Positions 1 to 10,719 of a stretch of 64,000 nt of DNA are shown here, piece by piece. The stretch lies in assembly GCA_963761005.1 (NCBI GenBank), contig CAVXFK010000011.1:124001-188000 (forward strand). Direction: 5' to 3'. Position numbers and translations under genes: made by a program. The stretch comes from DASWJZ01 sp963761005 (GTDB lineage Bacteria > Pseudomonadota > Alphaproteobacteria > Rhizobiales > Afifellaceae). The notes under the pieces were generated by a model. It worked only from the letters and a program-made list of their open reading frames with translations, did not search any database and was not told the DNA's origin. The stretch's first letter is position 1. Each line of letters starts with the position of its first letter.

Positions 1-2
1 CG

Positions 3-1115
3 TCGTTCTTCTACATCTGGATGGAAGCGGCGATTAAGAAGCGCGCGGGCCAAGCGCCCGGCATCGCCGGCGACGTATGGATGGTGCATGGCGGCGGGTT
101 CTGGGTCGCCTCGAAATACGCCGTCGCTCCGGACCAGATCCCCGAAGAGCTGCACTGGTTCAAATGGGAGGCTTATTTCACGCTGGTCACCGGCCTCTTG
201 CTCCTGACGGTCATCTACTATTTCGGCGCCGACGCCTTTCTGATCGACAAGGACAAGGTGCCGCTCAGCCCGATATGGGCGTCGATGCTTTCGGCGGGCT
301 CGCTCGCCGCCGGCTGGTTCATCTATGACGGCATTTGCCGCTCGCCGATCGGGCAGAAGACCGTTCCGCTTGCGATCGCGGTCTTCCTCGAGATCGCCGC
401 GTTCACCTTCTTCTATCACGGCGTCTTTTCAGACCGTGCGGCGTTCCTGCATGTCGGCGCGCTGATCGGGACGATCATGGCGTCGAGCGTCTTCTTCGTC
501 ATCATCCCGAACCAGAAGAAGGCGATGGCCGAGCTGATCGCCGGGCGAAAACCCGACCCGCGCTACGGCAAGATCGCGGCGCAGCGCTCGCTCCACAACA
601 ACTACCTGACGCTGCCGGTCATCTTCATGATGATCTCCAACCACTACCCGATCCTCTTCGGGCATCCGTGGAGCCCGCTGATCGCGCTCGGCATCGTCAT
701 CGCCGGCGGGCTGATCCGCCACTTCTTCAACATCACCAACCACGGCGTGATGACGCGGGCCGCGATCATCTCGATCCCGGCGGCGATCGCCGTGGTGATC
801 GTGCTCATCGCGATCAGCGCCTACCGACCGGGCGCGGGGGCGGCGCTAGGCAACGTGACGTTCGCCGACATCCACCCGATCGTCGAGAAGCACTGCATCC
901 AGTGTCACTCGGCGAAGCCGACGAACAAGGATTTCCCCGAGGCGCCGAAGGGCGTGATGTTCGACACGCCCGACGAGATCCACCTCCACGCTCCGAAGAT
1001 GAAAGAGCAGGCGGTGCTGGCGAAGATCATGCCGCTCGGCAATCTGACCGGCATCACCGACGTCGAGCGGCAGAAGCTCGGCGCCTGGATCGATCAGGGG
1101 GCGAAGATCCGCTGA
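3..1115 (+). CDS. puuD: Urate hydroxylase PuuD (5' end outside window)
   Basis: Membrane-bound urate oxidase of the PuuD type, which converts urate to 5-hydroxyisourate and passes electrons to its own C-terminal cytochrome c domain. The frame is open to the left edge of the window, so the true start lies upstream. The first ATG, at 21, is internal. Several hydrophobic membrane segments fill the first 270 residues, with conserved histidines such as those in SLHNNY and FNITNHG. The C-terminus carries a c-type heme motif, CIQCH, at about residue 295. PuuE, the allantoinase of the same pathway, lies 6.5 kb away on the opposite strand. The order of domains matches the family; confidence is high. 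Confidence 0.92.
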   Translation, partial: SFFYIWMEAAIKKRAGQAPGIAGDVWMVHGGGFWVASKYAVAPDQIPEELHWFKWEAYFTLVTGLLLLTVIYYFGADAFLIDKDKVPLSPIWASMLSAGSLAAGWFIYDGICRSPIGQKTVPLAIAVFLEIAAFTFFYHGVFSDRAAFLHVGALIGTIMASSVFFVIIPNQKKAMAELIAGRKPDPRYGKIAAQRSLHNNYLTLPVIFMMISNHYPILFGHPWSPLIALGIVIAGGLIRHFFNITNHGVMTRAAIISIPAAIAVVIVLIAISAYRPGAGAALGNVTFADIHPIVEKHCIQCHSAKPTNKDFPEAPKGVMFDTPDEIHLHAPKMKEQAVLAKIMPLGNLTGITDVERQKLGAWIDQGAKIR

Positions 1116-1125
1116 GAAGGAAGTA

Positions 1126-1149
1126 GGCGGCCCCCGTGAGGGAGCCGCC
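1126..1149. terminator. Hairpin between convergent genes
   Basis: GGCGGC (1126-1131) pairs with GCCGCC (1144-1149), and the C-rich and G-rich parts of the loop can extend the stem. It sits between the stop codons of puuD and the convergent methyltransferase. There is no clear T-tract, so a terminator role is inferred from position. Confidence 0.5.
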
Positions 1150-1158
1150 CCGTTGATC

Positions 1159-1170
1159 GGCCCTAGGGCC
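1159..1170. repeat. CTAG-centred 12-bp palindrome over a stop codon
   Basis: GGCCCTAGGGCC is perfectly self-complementary and contains the TAG stop of the methyltransferase gene on the minus strand. Similar sequences occur at three other convergent junctions, 25314-25330, 31829-31840 and 37932-37941. Confidence 0.6.
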
Positions 1171-2221
1171 TTGCCTCCAGGATCATGTTGAACGGCGTCT
1201 CTGTGGCGCGGCGGAAGCGGGAGAATCCGCCGCCGTTCGTGACCACGTTGCGAAGCCGTGTCTCGCCGGCCTGCGCGCCGAGCCCGGCGCCGACCTCCTG
1301 CGAGAGCGAAGTGGGCACGCAGATCATCGTCGACGCCGCGTAGTAGAGGCGGCCGATCGGATTGAGATTGTCCTCGACGCGGTCGTGCGCCATGGGCTCC
1401 ACGATCATCCACGTCCCGTCCGGCTTGAGCGCCTTCTTGACGTGCGCGGCGGCACCCGCCGGATCGCCCATGTCGTGCAGGCAGTCGAAGAACGTGACGA
1501 GATCGTAGTCCTTCCCGGAGAACGCCTTCGCCGGGCTCACCTCGAAGCGGACGTTCTTCGGCGCGCCGTGCGCCCTGGCATGGTCGCGCGCCTCGGCGAT
1601 CGACTTGTCGTGGAAATCGAAGCCGACGAACTCGGAGTTCGGAAACGCCTTCGCCATGATCACGGTGGAATAGCCGCAACCGCAGCCGACGTCGGCCACG
1701 CGCGCTCCGCGCTCAAGCTTGTCCTTGACGCCGTCGAGCGCCGGCAGCCACTCGGAGACAAGATGGTTGTGGTAGCCGGGCCGGAAGAAGCGCGCGATCG
1801 CGCAGAACAGGCATCCGTCCTGATGATCCCATTCGACGCCCCTGCCGGTCTTGAAGGCGGCCTCGACAGTCGGCCGGTTGCCGAGCGTGCGCGCGGCGGT
1901 GTCGAAGGCGTCGACCAGATAGACCGGACTGTCCTTTACGGCGAAAACCATCGCCTGCTCCGGCGCCATGGCGAACTTCGCCGTTGCCGGATCGTAGGTG
2001 ACGTAGCCGGAGGCCGCCTGATGCGCGAGCCACTCGCGGAGATACCGCTCCGACAGGTCGGTATGCGCGGCGAGCTCCTTGGCGTTCATCGGGCCCAGGT
2101 CGGCGAGCGCCTTGTAAAGGCCCAGATTGGCGCCGATCTGGACAAGGCCTATCGAATAGGCTCCACCGAGATCATTCAGCACCTGCCCGACGAAAGCGTG
2201 CAGCTTATCTTCTTGGATCAT
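1163..2221 (-). CDS. Class I SAM-dependent methyltransferase with N-terminal winged helix
   Basis: 352 residues. Residues 1-110 form a winged-helix-like region with the pattern ELAAHTDLSERYLREWL, as in small-molecule O-methyltransferases and Rv2258c-like proteins. The Rossmann methyltransferase domain follows, with the glycine-rich SAM loop VADVGCGCGYS at about 175 and an acidic residue ending strand 2 in FVGFDFHD. The substrate cannot be told from the sequence. It is followed upstream, 14 bp away, by a small DUF1127 gene on the same strand, so the two may be co-transcribed. The gene converges on puuD across a hairpin. Confidence 0.85.
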   Translation of the reverse strand: MIQEDKLHAFVGQVLNDLGGAYSIGLVQIGANLGLYKALADLGPMNAKELAAHTDLSERYLREWLAHQAASGYVTYDPATAKFAMAPEQAMVFAVKDSPVYLVDAFDTAARTLGNRPTVEAAFKTGRGVEWDHQDGCLFCAIARFFRPGYHNHLVSEWLPALDGVKDKLERGARVADVGCGCGYSTVIMAKAFPNSEFVGFDFHDKSIAEARDHARAHGAPKNVRFEVSPAKAFSGKDYDLVTFFDCLHDMGDPAGAAAHVKKALKPDGTWMIVEPMAHDRVEDNLNPIGRLYYAASTMICVPTSLSQEVGAGLGAQAGETRLRNVVTNGGGFSRFRRATETPFNMILEARP

Positions 2222-2235
2222 TTCGATCTCCTTGC

Positions 2236-2481
2236 TCAGAATCCCGGGAAGCGGGGCGTGTAACGGGGGTCGCGCTCGACGGCGTCGATCTGTCCGCGCG
2301 ACAGGCCGATATCCTTCAGCGAGTAGTCGTCGAGCCGGCTCAGGATGCGGCGCGTCCGGGCTGCGGCGTAGGCGGCAGTTACCCGCCGGACGAAACCGTG
2401 AACCATGAAACCGGCGCTGCGCCGAATGGCGGTGGCGGCAGTGGCCGGGCGGTCTTCCGCCACGGCGAAGATAATTGTCAT
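2236..2481 (-). CDS. DUF1127 domain protein
   Basis: 81 residues. The C-terminal half carries the DUF1127 (YjiS-like) signature: ARTRRILSRLDDYSLKDIGL followed by SRGQID. Small arginine-rich DUF1127 proteins are abundant in Alphaproteobacteria, and some members affect small-RNA turnover and phosphate or carbon responses. The role here is unknown. It lies head to head with a winged-helix/TPR regulator, with 149 bp between the starts, so the regulator may control it (inference). Confidence 0.85.
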   Translation of the reverse strand: MTIIFAVAEDRPATAATAIRRSAGFMVHGFVRRVTAAYAAARTRRILSRLDDYSLKDIGLSRGQIDAVERDPRYTPRFPGF

Positions 2482-2630
2482 GGCGTCTCTCCTCTAAGCG
2501 TGTTGCCGCGGCTTGCGGCGATGCTCATGGCTTAGGGGAGGGCTTGGCGATAAACTTGCAGAGGGTTGGGAGGTTGTCTGGAGGTTTCCCGGATTCTAGA
2601 GAGCCACAGTCCAAACAGGCGCCCGCGCCC

Positions 2631-4202
2631 ATGATCTACCGGTTCGACACATTCACGATCGACACCGCGGCGCAGGAGCTCCGCGGCGACGGAAACGTGC
2701 TGCCCGTCGAGCCGCAGGTCTTCGCGCTACTCGTGCTTCTCGTCGAGAACCACGACCGGGTCGTCAGCCGCGACGACATTCTCGAGGCGGTCTGGCACGG
2801 CCGCATCGTCTCAGACGCGGCGCTCTCAAGCCGCGTGAAGGCGGCGCGCCATGCAATCGGCGACGACGGACAGGCGCAGCGGCTGATCAAGACCGTGCAC
2901 AAGCGCGGCTTCCGCTTCGTCGGCGACGTCGAAGCGGCGGAAACGAAGGAGGTCGCGGCGACGCCCGTCGTCTCGACGGAAAGCGCGCGCGGGGAAGATG
3001 GGCTGCAGCAATCGGACCTCGTTCTGGCACCGGTTCAGAAGCCATCGATCGCGATCCTGCCGTTCCAGCCGATCGGCGAGCCGGGTGTGCTCGCCGAAGG
3101 GCTCGTGCACGACCTGATCACGCGCCTCGGCCGCACGCGCTGGCTTTTCGTGATCGCCCGGGGCAGCGCGTTTCGCTTTGCCGGTGCGCAGCAGAGCCCG
3201 TCGGAAATCGCCAAAATGCTCGGCGTGCGCTACGTCGCGCACGGCGCCGTGCAGACGGCCGGGCGGCAGATCCGCGTCCACGCGGCGCTGACCGATACGA
3301 CGAGCGGCGCCGAGGTATGGTCGGAGCAGTTCGACCGCGTGCGCGACGACCTCTTCGCTGTGCAAAGCGAAATCTCCGACGCCATCGCCGCAGAGGTGGA
3401 GACGCAGATCGAATTTCTGGAGCGCGGCCGCTCGCTGCTCAAGCCGTCGGAAAATCTCGACGCCTGGGAGGCGTATCACCGCGGCTGCTGGCACATGTTC
3501 AAGTTCCGCCCCGAGCATTACGAGGAGGCGGAGCGCTTCTTCCTTCGCTCGATCGAGCTTGAGCGCTCCTCGCCGCGGCCCTACTCGGGCCTCTCCTTCG
3601 TGCACTGGCAGCGCGCCTTCTTGGAGATCAGCAGCGACCGCGAGGGCGAGATCAGGCGCGCCAAGGAGCTTGCCGAGGAGGCGATAGCGCTCGATCCGCG
3701 CGACCCGCAGGGCTACAACGCGCTCGGCCGCGCCCACATCCTTTCAGGCGATTTCGACGTCGCCGAACGGGAGCTGCAGAAGAGCGTCGACCTCAATCCC
3801 AGTTTCGCGATCGGACAATACTCGCTCGCCTTCGCGCTGCAGTTTGCCGGCTTGATCGAGGAGAGCCAGGACGCGGTGAAGGTCGCGCAGCGCTTGAGCC
3901 CGTTCGATCCGATGCGCTTTGCGATGATGGCGGTCAAGGGCAGGAACCTCGTCAGCCTCGGCGCAAAAGAGGAAGCGGTCGACGCGATCGCGCAGGCAGT
4001 CGAGGAATTGAATGCCCACTACCACATCTTGGCGATTGCCGCGTACATCACCGCGGCAGCAGGGAAGCCGGACCTGTCGGCCGCGTATCTGGAGAGACTG
4101 CGCGCCATCCGTCCCGGCTACGACTACGCCGCCTATGCGCGCGCCTTTCCGCTCTTCCGCGAGGAGGACATCCGCATCGCGCGCCGCGTCTTCGCGCGCT
4201 GA
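2631..4202 (+). CDS. Winged-helix (OmpR/CadC-type) regulator fused to TPR repeats
   Basis: 523 residues from the ATG at 2631. An upstream in-frame start at 2475 overlaps the divergent gene and adds residues without family character, so the internal ATG is preferred. Residues 1-100 form an OmpR/CadC winged helix, with VEPQVFALLVLLVENHDRVV and the wing motif TVHKRGFRFVG. At about 138 comes PSIAILPF, typical of the TolB-like or adenylate-cyclase-associated region of such fusions, with VWSEQFDR later. TPR helices occupy the last 250 residues. No transmembrane segment is obvious, unlike CadC itself, so it is probably a cytoplasmic DNA-binding protein with a protein-interaction tail. Ligand and targets are unknown. 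Confidence 0.85.
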   Translation: MIYRFDTFTIDTAAQELRGDGNVLPVEPQVFALLVLLVENHDRVVSRDDILEAVWHGRIVSDAALSSRVKAARHAIGDDGQAQRLIKTVHKRGFRFVGDVEAAETKEVAATPVVSTESARGEDGLQQSDLVLAPVQKPSIAILPFQPIGEPGVLAEGLVHDLITRLGRTRWLFVIARGSAFRFAGAQQSPSEIAKMLGVRYVAHGAVQTAGRQIRVHAALTDTTSGAEVWSEQFDRVRDDLFAVQSEISDAIAAEVETQIEFLERGRSLLKPSENLDAWEAYHRGCWHMFKFRPEHYEEAERFFLRSIELERSSPRPYSGLSFVHWQRAFLEISSDREGEIRRAKELAEEAIALDPRDPQGYNALGRAHILSGDFDVAERELQKSVDLNPSFAIGQYSLAFALQFAGLIEESQDAVKVAQRLSPFDPMRFAMMAVKGRNLVSLGAKEEAVDAIAQAVEELNAHYHILAIAAYITAAAGKPDLSAAYLERLRAIRPGYDYAAYARAFPLFREEDIRIARRVFAR

Positions 4203-4318
4203 GGCGCATCGCCTTGCATCTTTTTGTGACATGCCGCGCAATCGATCGGCGCGGCCGTCAACATCCGCTCACGATTCCGAACTAGCTTGAGCCTCGCACA
4301 AGCGAGGGATGCGGCATC

Positions 4319-4681
4319 ATGAAGGAGTATCGGCTGACATTCGCGACGGACAATTTCGGCGCGATCTCTCAAATCCTGGTCGACATGGGCGTCAGCTTCC
4401 GAGTCGAGCCGATGGAGGCTGCGGCGAGCGGAGCAATTCAGGCGCGCGCCGGCGAAGCACCGGCGAAAGCGCGAAGCCCTGCAAAGAAGCCAGCGAAGAC
4501 CGCACAGAAGAAGGCGAAACGCGACGAGGCACCGATCGCGGGCGCTGCGCGGCAACTGGAGCGATGGTCGCGCGGTGAGCGCGACACGGGGGCCTCCGGC
4601 GCAGAGCGGTCGGAGGCGTCCGCGGAACGGCCAGCCGCTGCGACCTCCGAACAGGAAGAGCCGGACGAATCGGACTCCTGA
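4319..4681 (+). CDS. Small protein with a Lys/Ala-rich tail
   Basis: 120 residues; not recognised. Residues 1-37 look folded, containing YRLTFATDNFGAISQILVDM, while residues 45-70 are a Lys/Ala/Pro-rich run (KARSPAKKPAKTAQKKAKR) like histone H1 or DNA-binding tails. The rest is acidic and low in complexity. It stands alone between the TPR regulator and xylA on the opposite strand. A short Shine-Dalgarno is weak. Coding is supported by the conserved-looking N-terminus but is not proven. Confidence 0.55.
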   Translation: MKEYRLTFATDNFGAISQILVDMGVSFRVEPMEAAASGAIQARAGEAPAKARSPAKKPAKTAQKKAKRDEAPIAGAARQLERWSRGERDTGASGAERSEASAERPAAATSEQEEPDESDS

Positions 4682-4709
4682 TGCTACGCCGCGACGTGAG
4701 AGGGGCGGC

Positions 4710-6015
<1,306 letters not shown>

Positions 6016-6019
<4 letters not shown>

Positions 6020-7470
6020 GTGCGGAGAGCCTCCTTGATCGCGGGATAGAGCGCGCGATAGCGCTGGAAACGGGCGTGATAGGTCTCGACGGCGGCGGGG
6101 TCGGGCGCGATCAACTCGTTGATCTTGGGCGGCGCGCAGACCGCGATCGGATCGCCGCCCTCCGCCGCAAGGAGCCCGAGCCGGGCGGCTCCGAACGCGC
6201 CGCCGAAATCGCCTTCCGCCGGGATGTCGATCGGCACGTTCAATACGTTCGCGATGATCGTGAGCCACGTATGGGAACGCGAGCCACCTCCGACGGCGGT
6301 CGCGCGCTCGACCGTCGTGCCGGCGGCCTTCAACGCCTCCAGGCAGTCGGCGAACGCGTAGGCGACGCCTTCGAGCACGGCGCGCGCAAGCGCCGCGTGA
6401 TCGGTCCGGTGCGAGAGCCCGACGAAGCTTCCGCGCGCGCCCGTGTCGTTGTGCGGCGTGCGCTCGCCGGAAAGGTAGGGGAGGAAGAAGAGCGGTTCTT
6501 CGCCCGGGGCATGAGTCTCGACCGACTGCGCCAGGTCGCCGGGGCTCGCACCGGTCACCTCGCTCAGCCATTCGAGCGATGCCGCGGCGGAAAGGATGAC
6601 GCCCATCTGGTGCCAGGTGTTCGGCAAAGCGTGGCAGAAGGCGTGGACGGCGCTCGCCGCGTTCGGCCGGAATTTCTCGTTCGAGACGAAGAGCACGCCG
6701 GAGGTGCCGAGCGAGACGAAGGCCGCGCCGGGTGCGACCGTGCCGACACCGCAGGCCGAGGCCGCATTGTCGCCGCCGCCGCCGGCAACGACCGGCGCAT
6801 CCATTCCCCAGCGCGTCGCAAGCACCGCGCGGAGCTTTCCCGTCGGCTCGGTGCCTTCGAAGAGCGCCGGCATCTGGTCACGCTGGAGATGCGTGGCGGC
6901 GAGAAGCGGGTCGGCCCAGTCGCGCTTCGCCACGTCGAGCCAGGACGTGCCGGCGGAATCCGACATGTCGGAGGCGTGAGTGCCGGTCAGCCAGAGGCGC
7001 ACGAAGTCTTTCGGCAGGAGCACCTTGGCAACGGCGCCGAAGATCTTCGGCTCGTGGCGATGCACCCAGACGAGCTTCGGCGCGGTGAAGCCCGGGAAAA
7101 CGATGTTGCCGGTGATCTCGCGGAAGCGCGGGTCGGCGTCGAGCTCCGCCGCCTCAACCGACGAGCGCCCGTCGTTCCAGAGGATGCAGGGGCGAAGCGG
7201 CCGGTCCGCCTTGTCGATCAGCGCGGCGCCGTGCATCTGGCCGGAAAGGCCGATGCCGCGCACGGCGGCCAGCTCCTTCGGGTGGTCGCGGCAAAGCGCG
7301 TCGATGGCGCTCGAGGTGGCGGCCACCCAGCTCTCCGCGTCCTGCTCCGACCAGTTCGGATGCGGGCGCTGGACCTCGAGCGGTTGGCTTTCGGAGGCCA
7401 CGAGGCGCTGATCGGCGTCGATCAGCACCACCTTCACCGATGAGGTGCCGATGTCAATTCCAAGGTACAT
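6016..7470 (-). CDS. xylB: Xylulokinase
   Basis: 484 residues from the ATG at 7470, which begins MYLGIDIGTSSVK, the standard FGGY N-terminus. An upstream in-frame extension to 7572 is unlikely. The FGGY kinase phosphorylates D-xylulose to xylulose 5-phosphate, the step after XylA. Visible motifs are the phosphate-binding DIGTSSVK, LSGQMHGAAL, FVSLGTSGV and VGGGSRSHTW. It precedes xylA on the same strand and overlaps it by 4 bp (ATGA), so the two are translationally coupled. No xylose transporter or XylR is visible nearby. Confidence 0.93.
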
Positions 7471-7678
7471 GAAAGTCGGCCCTGCCTCCCGCCAGACGCG
7501 CGACGGCCCCGCTTGCGGCGCGGGGAGTTTGTTTGGGGGTCGAACTGTGCTGCGGCGGCCGGGGCCTGTCAACCGGGCGGCACGGCTGCGCGTGCGCTTA
7601 ATCGGGCGACGCCAGTTGCATTCGAGAACAAGACTTACGCAAAGGAGTGAAAAATCTCTCGCGACCGACCGCTGAAGG

Positions 7679-8599
7679 TTACCCCTTCTTCTCCGGCGTG
7701 TGGTGCGCGATCCAGTGGCGGGCGATGTCGATGCGGCGGGTGAGCCAGACGCGCTCCTTGTCCTTCACGTAGTCGAGGAAGCGGGCGAGCGCCGCGGCAC
7801 GGCCGGGGCGGCCGGCGAGCCGGCAATGGAGCCCGACCGACATCATCTTCGGCGCGCCTAACTCGCCCTCGGCAAAGAGCGTGTCGAAGCTGTCTCTGAG
7901 ATAGGCGAAGAACTGGTCGCCGGAGTTGAAGCCCTGCGGTGTCGCGAAGCGCATGTCGTTGGCGTCGAGCGTGTAGGGCACGGCAAGGAGCCGATGGCCC
8001 TTCTCGTCGCTCAGCCAGTAGGGCAGGTCGTCGGAATAGACGTCGGAGGTATAGAGGAAGCCGCCTTCCTCGATCGCGAGCGGAATGGAGTGGATCGAGG
8101 TGCGCCCCTGGTAGAAGCCGAGCGGGCGCTCGCCGGTCAGCTCGGCATGGATGCGCAGCGCCTCGTGAATGTGCGAGCGCTCTTCCTCCTTGCTGAAGTC
8201 GCGGTAGTCGATCCATTTCAGGCCGTGCGAGGCGATCTCCCAATCCGCCTCCCGCATCGCCGCGACCGCCTCGGGATTGCGCTGCATGGCGGTCGCCACG
8301 GCGAAGACGGTGACCGGGATCTCGCGCTCGGTGAACAGCCGCCAAAGCCGCCAGAAGCCGGCGCGCGAGCCGTATTCGTAGATCGATTCCATGTTCATGT
8401 GGCGCTGGCCGGGCCAGGGCTGCGCGCCGACGATCTCGGAGAGGAACGCTTCGGAGGCGGCGTCGCCGTGCAGAATGTTGTTCTCGCTGCCTTCCTCGTA
8501 GTTGATGACGAACTGGACAGCGATGCGCGCGCCGTCCGGCCATTGCGGATCGGGTGGGCTCTTCCCGTAGCCGACCATGTCGCGGGGATAAGGCTTCAT
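7679..8599 (-). CDS. puuE: Allantoinase PuuE (polysaccharide-deacetylase fold)
   Basis: 306 residues. Hydrolyses allantoin to allantoate without a metal cofactor and belongs to the NodB-like deacetylase superfamily. Family marks include NYEEGSENN near residue 33, the GFWRLWRLFTEREIPVTVF stretch, WEIASHGLKWIDY and FYQGRTSIHS. With PuuD it supplies two steps of urate breakdown, although the genes are separated by the xyl locus. Its start overlaps the stop of the M20 peptidase gene by 4 bp, so it is the last gene of a coupled ccdA-M20-puuE unit. Confidence 0.9.
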   Translation of the reverse strand: MKPYPRDMVGYGKSPPDPQWPDGARIAVQFVINYEEGSENNILHGDAASEAFLSEIVGAQPWPGQRHMNMESIYEYGSRAGFWRLWRLFTEREIPVTVFAVATAMQRNPEAVAAMREADWEIASHGLKWIDYRDFSKEEERSHIHEALRIHAELTGERPLGFYQGRTSIHSIPLAIEEGGFLYTSDVYSDDLPYWLSDEKGHRLLAVPYTLDANDMRFATPQGFNSGDQFFAYLRDSFDTLFAEGELGAPKMMSVGLHCRLAGRPGRAAALARFLDYVKDKERVWLTRRIDIARHWIAHHTPEKKG

Positions 8600-9849
8600 C
8601 CCGAAAGGATATCAGCCAGCGAAAGCGCCACAACCTTGGTAGCCGCGGTGAGGTCGGAGAGCTTCAGTCGCTCGTCGGCGCGGTGTCCGTTCGCCTCAAG
8701 GAATGAGTGCGGGCCGGCACCATAGGAGACGGTCGGGATGTCGGCCTCGGCGTAAAGCCTGGCGTCCGTGTAGAGCGGCACGCCCCCGACTTTCGGCTTC
8801 TCGCCGAGAATCTCGGTCGCGTTGTGAACGAGCGGCTCGATCAGCGTCCTCGCACCGGGGAGCTGCTTCAACGGTGCGGCGAGGAGCACGCGGTTGATCT
8901 CGACCGAGATGCCGGCGACGTCCTTCACGCTGCGCGCGATGACAAGGCGAAGATGCGCCTCTACCTGCTCCGGGTCTTCGTTGGGCGTCATGCGGCGATC
9001 GAGGCGGATCGTCACCTTGTCGGGGACGACGTTGGTGTTGATACCGCCGGAGATGAGCCCGATCGTCAGGTTGGGGTGTCCGATGCCGGGGTGCTTGGAG
9101 ACGCGGTTCGGATAGTCTTTCCGCTCCTCGTAGAGCGTGCTCATGACCGTGGTCATGGCTTCGAGCGCGTCATGCCCGGTCTCCGGTGCCGCGGCGTGCG
9201 CCGACTGGCCATGGATCGTGACTTCGAGATGCAGGCAGCCGTTATGCGCGGTCACGACCGAGTAGGCGAGACCGGCGGAGATGCAGTAGTCCGGTTTCAC
9301 GATGCCGCGGTCGATCAGCCATTTCGGGCCGATCAGCCCGCCCGCCTCCTCGTCGAAGGTGAAGTGCAATTCGACGGTGCCCTTGAGTGCCTTGCCGACC
9401 GCCTGAAGCGCCAGCAGCGCGAAGGTGTAAGTGGCGAAGTCCGATTTCGATACGGCGACGCCGCGCCCGTACATGACGCCGTCGACGACTTCGGCGCCGA
9501 AGGGCGCGTGCGTCCAGCCCCCGCCGGGGGCGACCACGTCGCCGTGGGCATTGAGCGCGATCACCGGGCCGTTCCCCACATCGTGGGCGCCGAAGCGGTG
9601 GCGGACGACGAGGTTCGTCGCCGTGACCATGCCGGCGTGGCGGACGAGCTCGTCCGGCACGACATGCCGCTCGACCTTGAGGCCGAGCCCTTCGAGCAGC
9701 TCCGCCGCGACCGCGGCGATCGGTGCGCAGTCGCCGGGCGGGTTAGAGGAGGGGGTCTGGACGAGCGCGGCGAGGAACGCCTGGCGCTCACCGCTCCGCG
9801 CGTCGACGTCGGCAAGGATTTTCTGACGAAGATCGGACGATGCCCTCAT
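8596..9849 (-). CDS. M20 family metallohydrolase (ArgE/DapE-like)
   Basis: 417 residues. Zinc-dependent amidohydrolase of the M20 clan. The metal-binding motifs are in order: LNAHGDVV at about 108, the GVMYGRGVAVSKSD region, and the catalytic FDEEAGG at about 168, with a dimerisation-type lid domain (HGQSAHAAAPETGHDALEAM) between 210 and 300. The substrate is an N-acyl amino acid or related amide. The 4-bp overlap with puuE suggests a link to purine or other amide nitrogen use (inference); it is not a typical allantoate amidohydrolase by sequence. Its ATG overlaps the end of ccdA. Confidence 0.85.
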   Translation of the reverse strand: MRASSDLRQKILADVDARSGERQAFLAALVQTPSSNPPGDCAPIAAVAAELLEGLGLKVERHVVPDELVRHAGMVTATNLVVRHRFGAHDVGNGPVIALNAHGDVVAPGGGWTHAPFGAEVVDGVMYGRGVAVSKSDFATYTFALLALQAVGKALKGTVELHFTFDEEAGGLIGPKWLIDRGIVKPDYCISAGLAYSVVTAHNGCLHLEVTIHGQSAHAAAPETGHDALEAMTTVMSTLYEERKDYPNRVSKHPGIGHPNLTIGLISGGINTNVVPDKVTIRLDRRMTPNEDPEQVEAHLRLVIARSVKDVAGISVEINRVLLAAPLKQLPGARTLIEPLVHNATEILGEKPKVGGVPLYTDARLYAEADIPTVSYGAGPHSFLEANGHRADERLKLSDLTAATKVVALSLADILSG

Positions 9850-10634
9850 GTGTACTCAATCGGGCAGGGCCGCGGTGCCGTCAAGCAGCGGCTTGTGCTT
9901 ATCCGAGTCTTGGCGAGGCCGGGGAAGGCCTCCAGCATCCAATAGGAGACGGACGCCAACTGGCCGGTGATGAAAAGGATGCCGGTCACGACCAGGAATG
10001 CACCCATTACCTTCTCCACAACCGGCAGGAAGCGGCGGAAGCGGCGCAGCCAGTTCAGGAAGAGCGGCGCGAAGAACGCCGCCGCGATGAAGGGAAGGCC
10101 AAGTCCGAGCGAATAGATCGCAAGCAGGAAGGCGCCTTGGCCGACCGTGTCGGACGCCCCGGCGATCCCGAGGATCGCGGCAAGCACCGGGCCGATGCAG
10201 GGCGTCCAGCCGAAGGCGAAGGCAAGGCCGAGGAGATAGGCCCCGCCGAGCCCCGGCTCGATGTCGCGCACATGGAGGCGCGCTTCGCGGCTCAGGAGTG
10301 CGATGCGGAAGACGCCGATGAAATGCAGGCCCATCAGGATGACGAGCACGCCGCCGACGATGGTGAGCGTGTTCGCGTAGGCCGAGATCGCCTGGCCGAT
10401 GGCGCTTGCCGTCGCGCCGAGCGCGACGAAGACGGTTGAGAAGCCGGCGACGAAGGCGAGCGCCGCCGGCACGACGCCACGCGCTGCGGCCTTCGCCGGG
10501 CCGGCCTCCTCAAGCTCGGAGATCGAGACGCCGCCGATATAGCAGAGGTAGGGAGGAACCAGCGGCAGGACGCACGGCGAAACGAACGAGATCAAGCCGC
10601 CGAGAAGGGCCGTCAGGAGTCCTACACCGTTCAT
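9846..10634 (-). CDS. ccdA: Cytochrome c biogenesis protein CcdA
   Basis: 262 residues with six hydrophobic segments. It moves reducing equivalents from cytoplasmic thioredoxin across the membrane for heme attachment to cytochrome c. The two redox cysteines lie in SFVSPCVLPLVPPYLCYIGG (helix 1) and FGWTPCIGPVL (helix 4). The last 25 residues after AFPGLAK are hydrophilic and not typical; the usual protein ends about there. Its end overlaps the M20 peptidase start by 4 bp. A thioredoxin-fold protein is encoded divergently 85 bp away, which fits a shared role in periplasmic thiol chemistry. Confidence 0.92.
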   Translation of the reverse strand: MNGVGLLTALLGGLISFVSPCVLPLVPPYLCYIGGVSISELEEAGPAKAAARGVVPAALAFVAGFSTVFVALGATASAIGQAISAYANTLTIVGGVLVILMGLHFIGVFRIALLSREARLHVRDIEPGLGGAYLLGLAFAFGWTPCIGPVLAAILGIAGASDTVGQGAFLLAIYSLGLGLPFIAAAFFAPLFLNWLRRFRRFLPVVEKVMGAFLVVTGILFITGQLASVSYWMLEAFPGLAKTRISTSRCLTAPRPCPIEYT

Positions 10635-10719
10635 TTACGCCGCCTGAGCCGTCATATTGCCATCGAAGGCCGATACTCCCAGGTGAGCGGGATCAAATCG
10701 AGACAACTCTGGTTCATGG

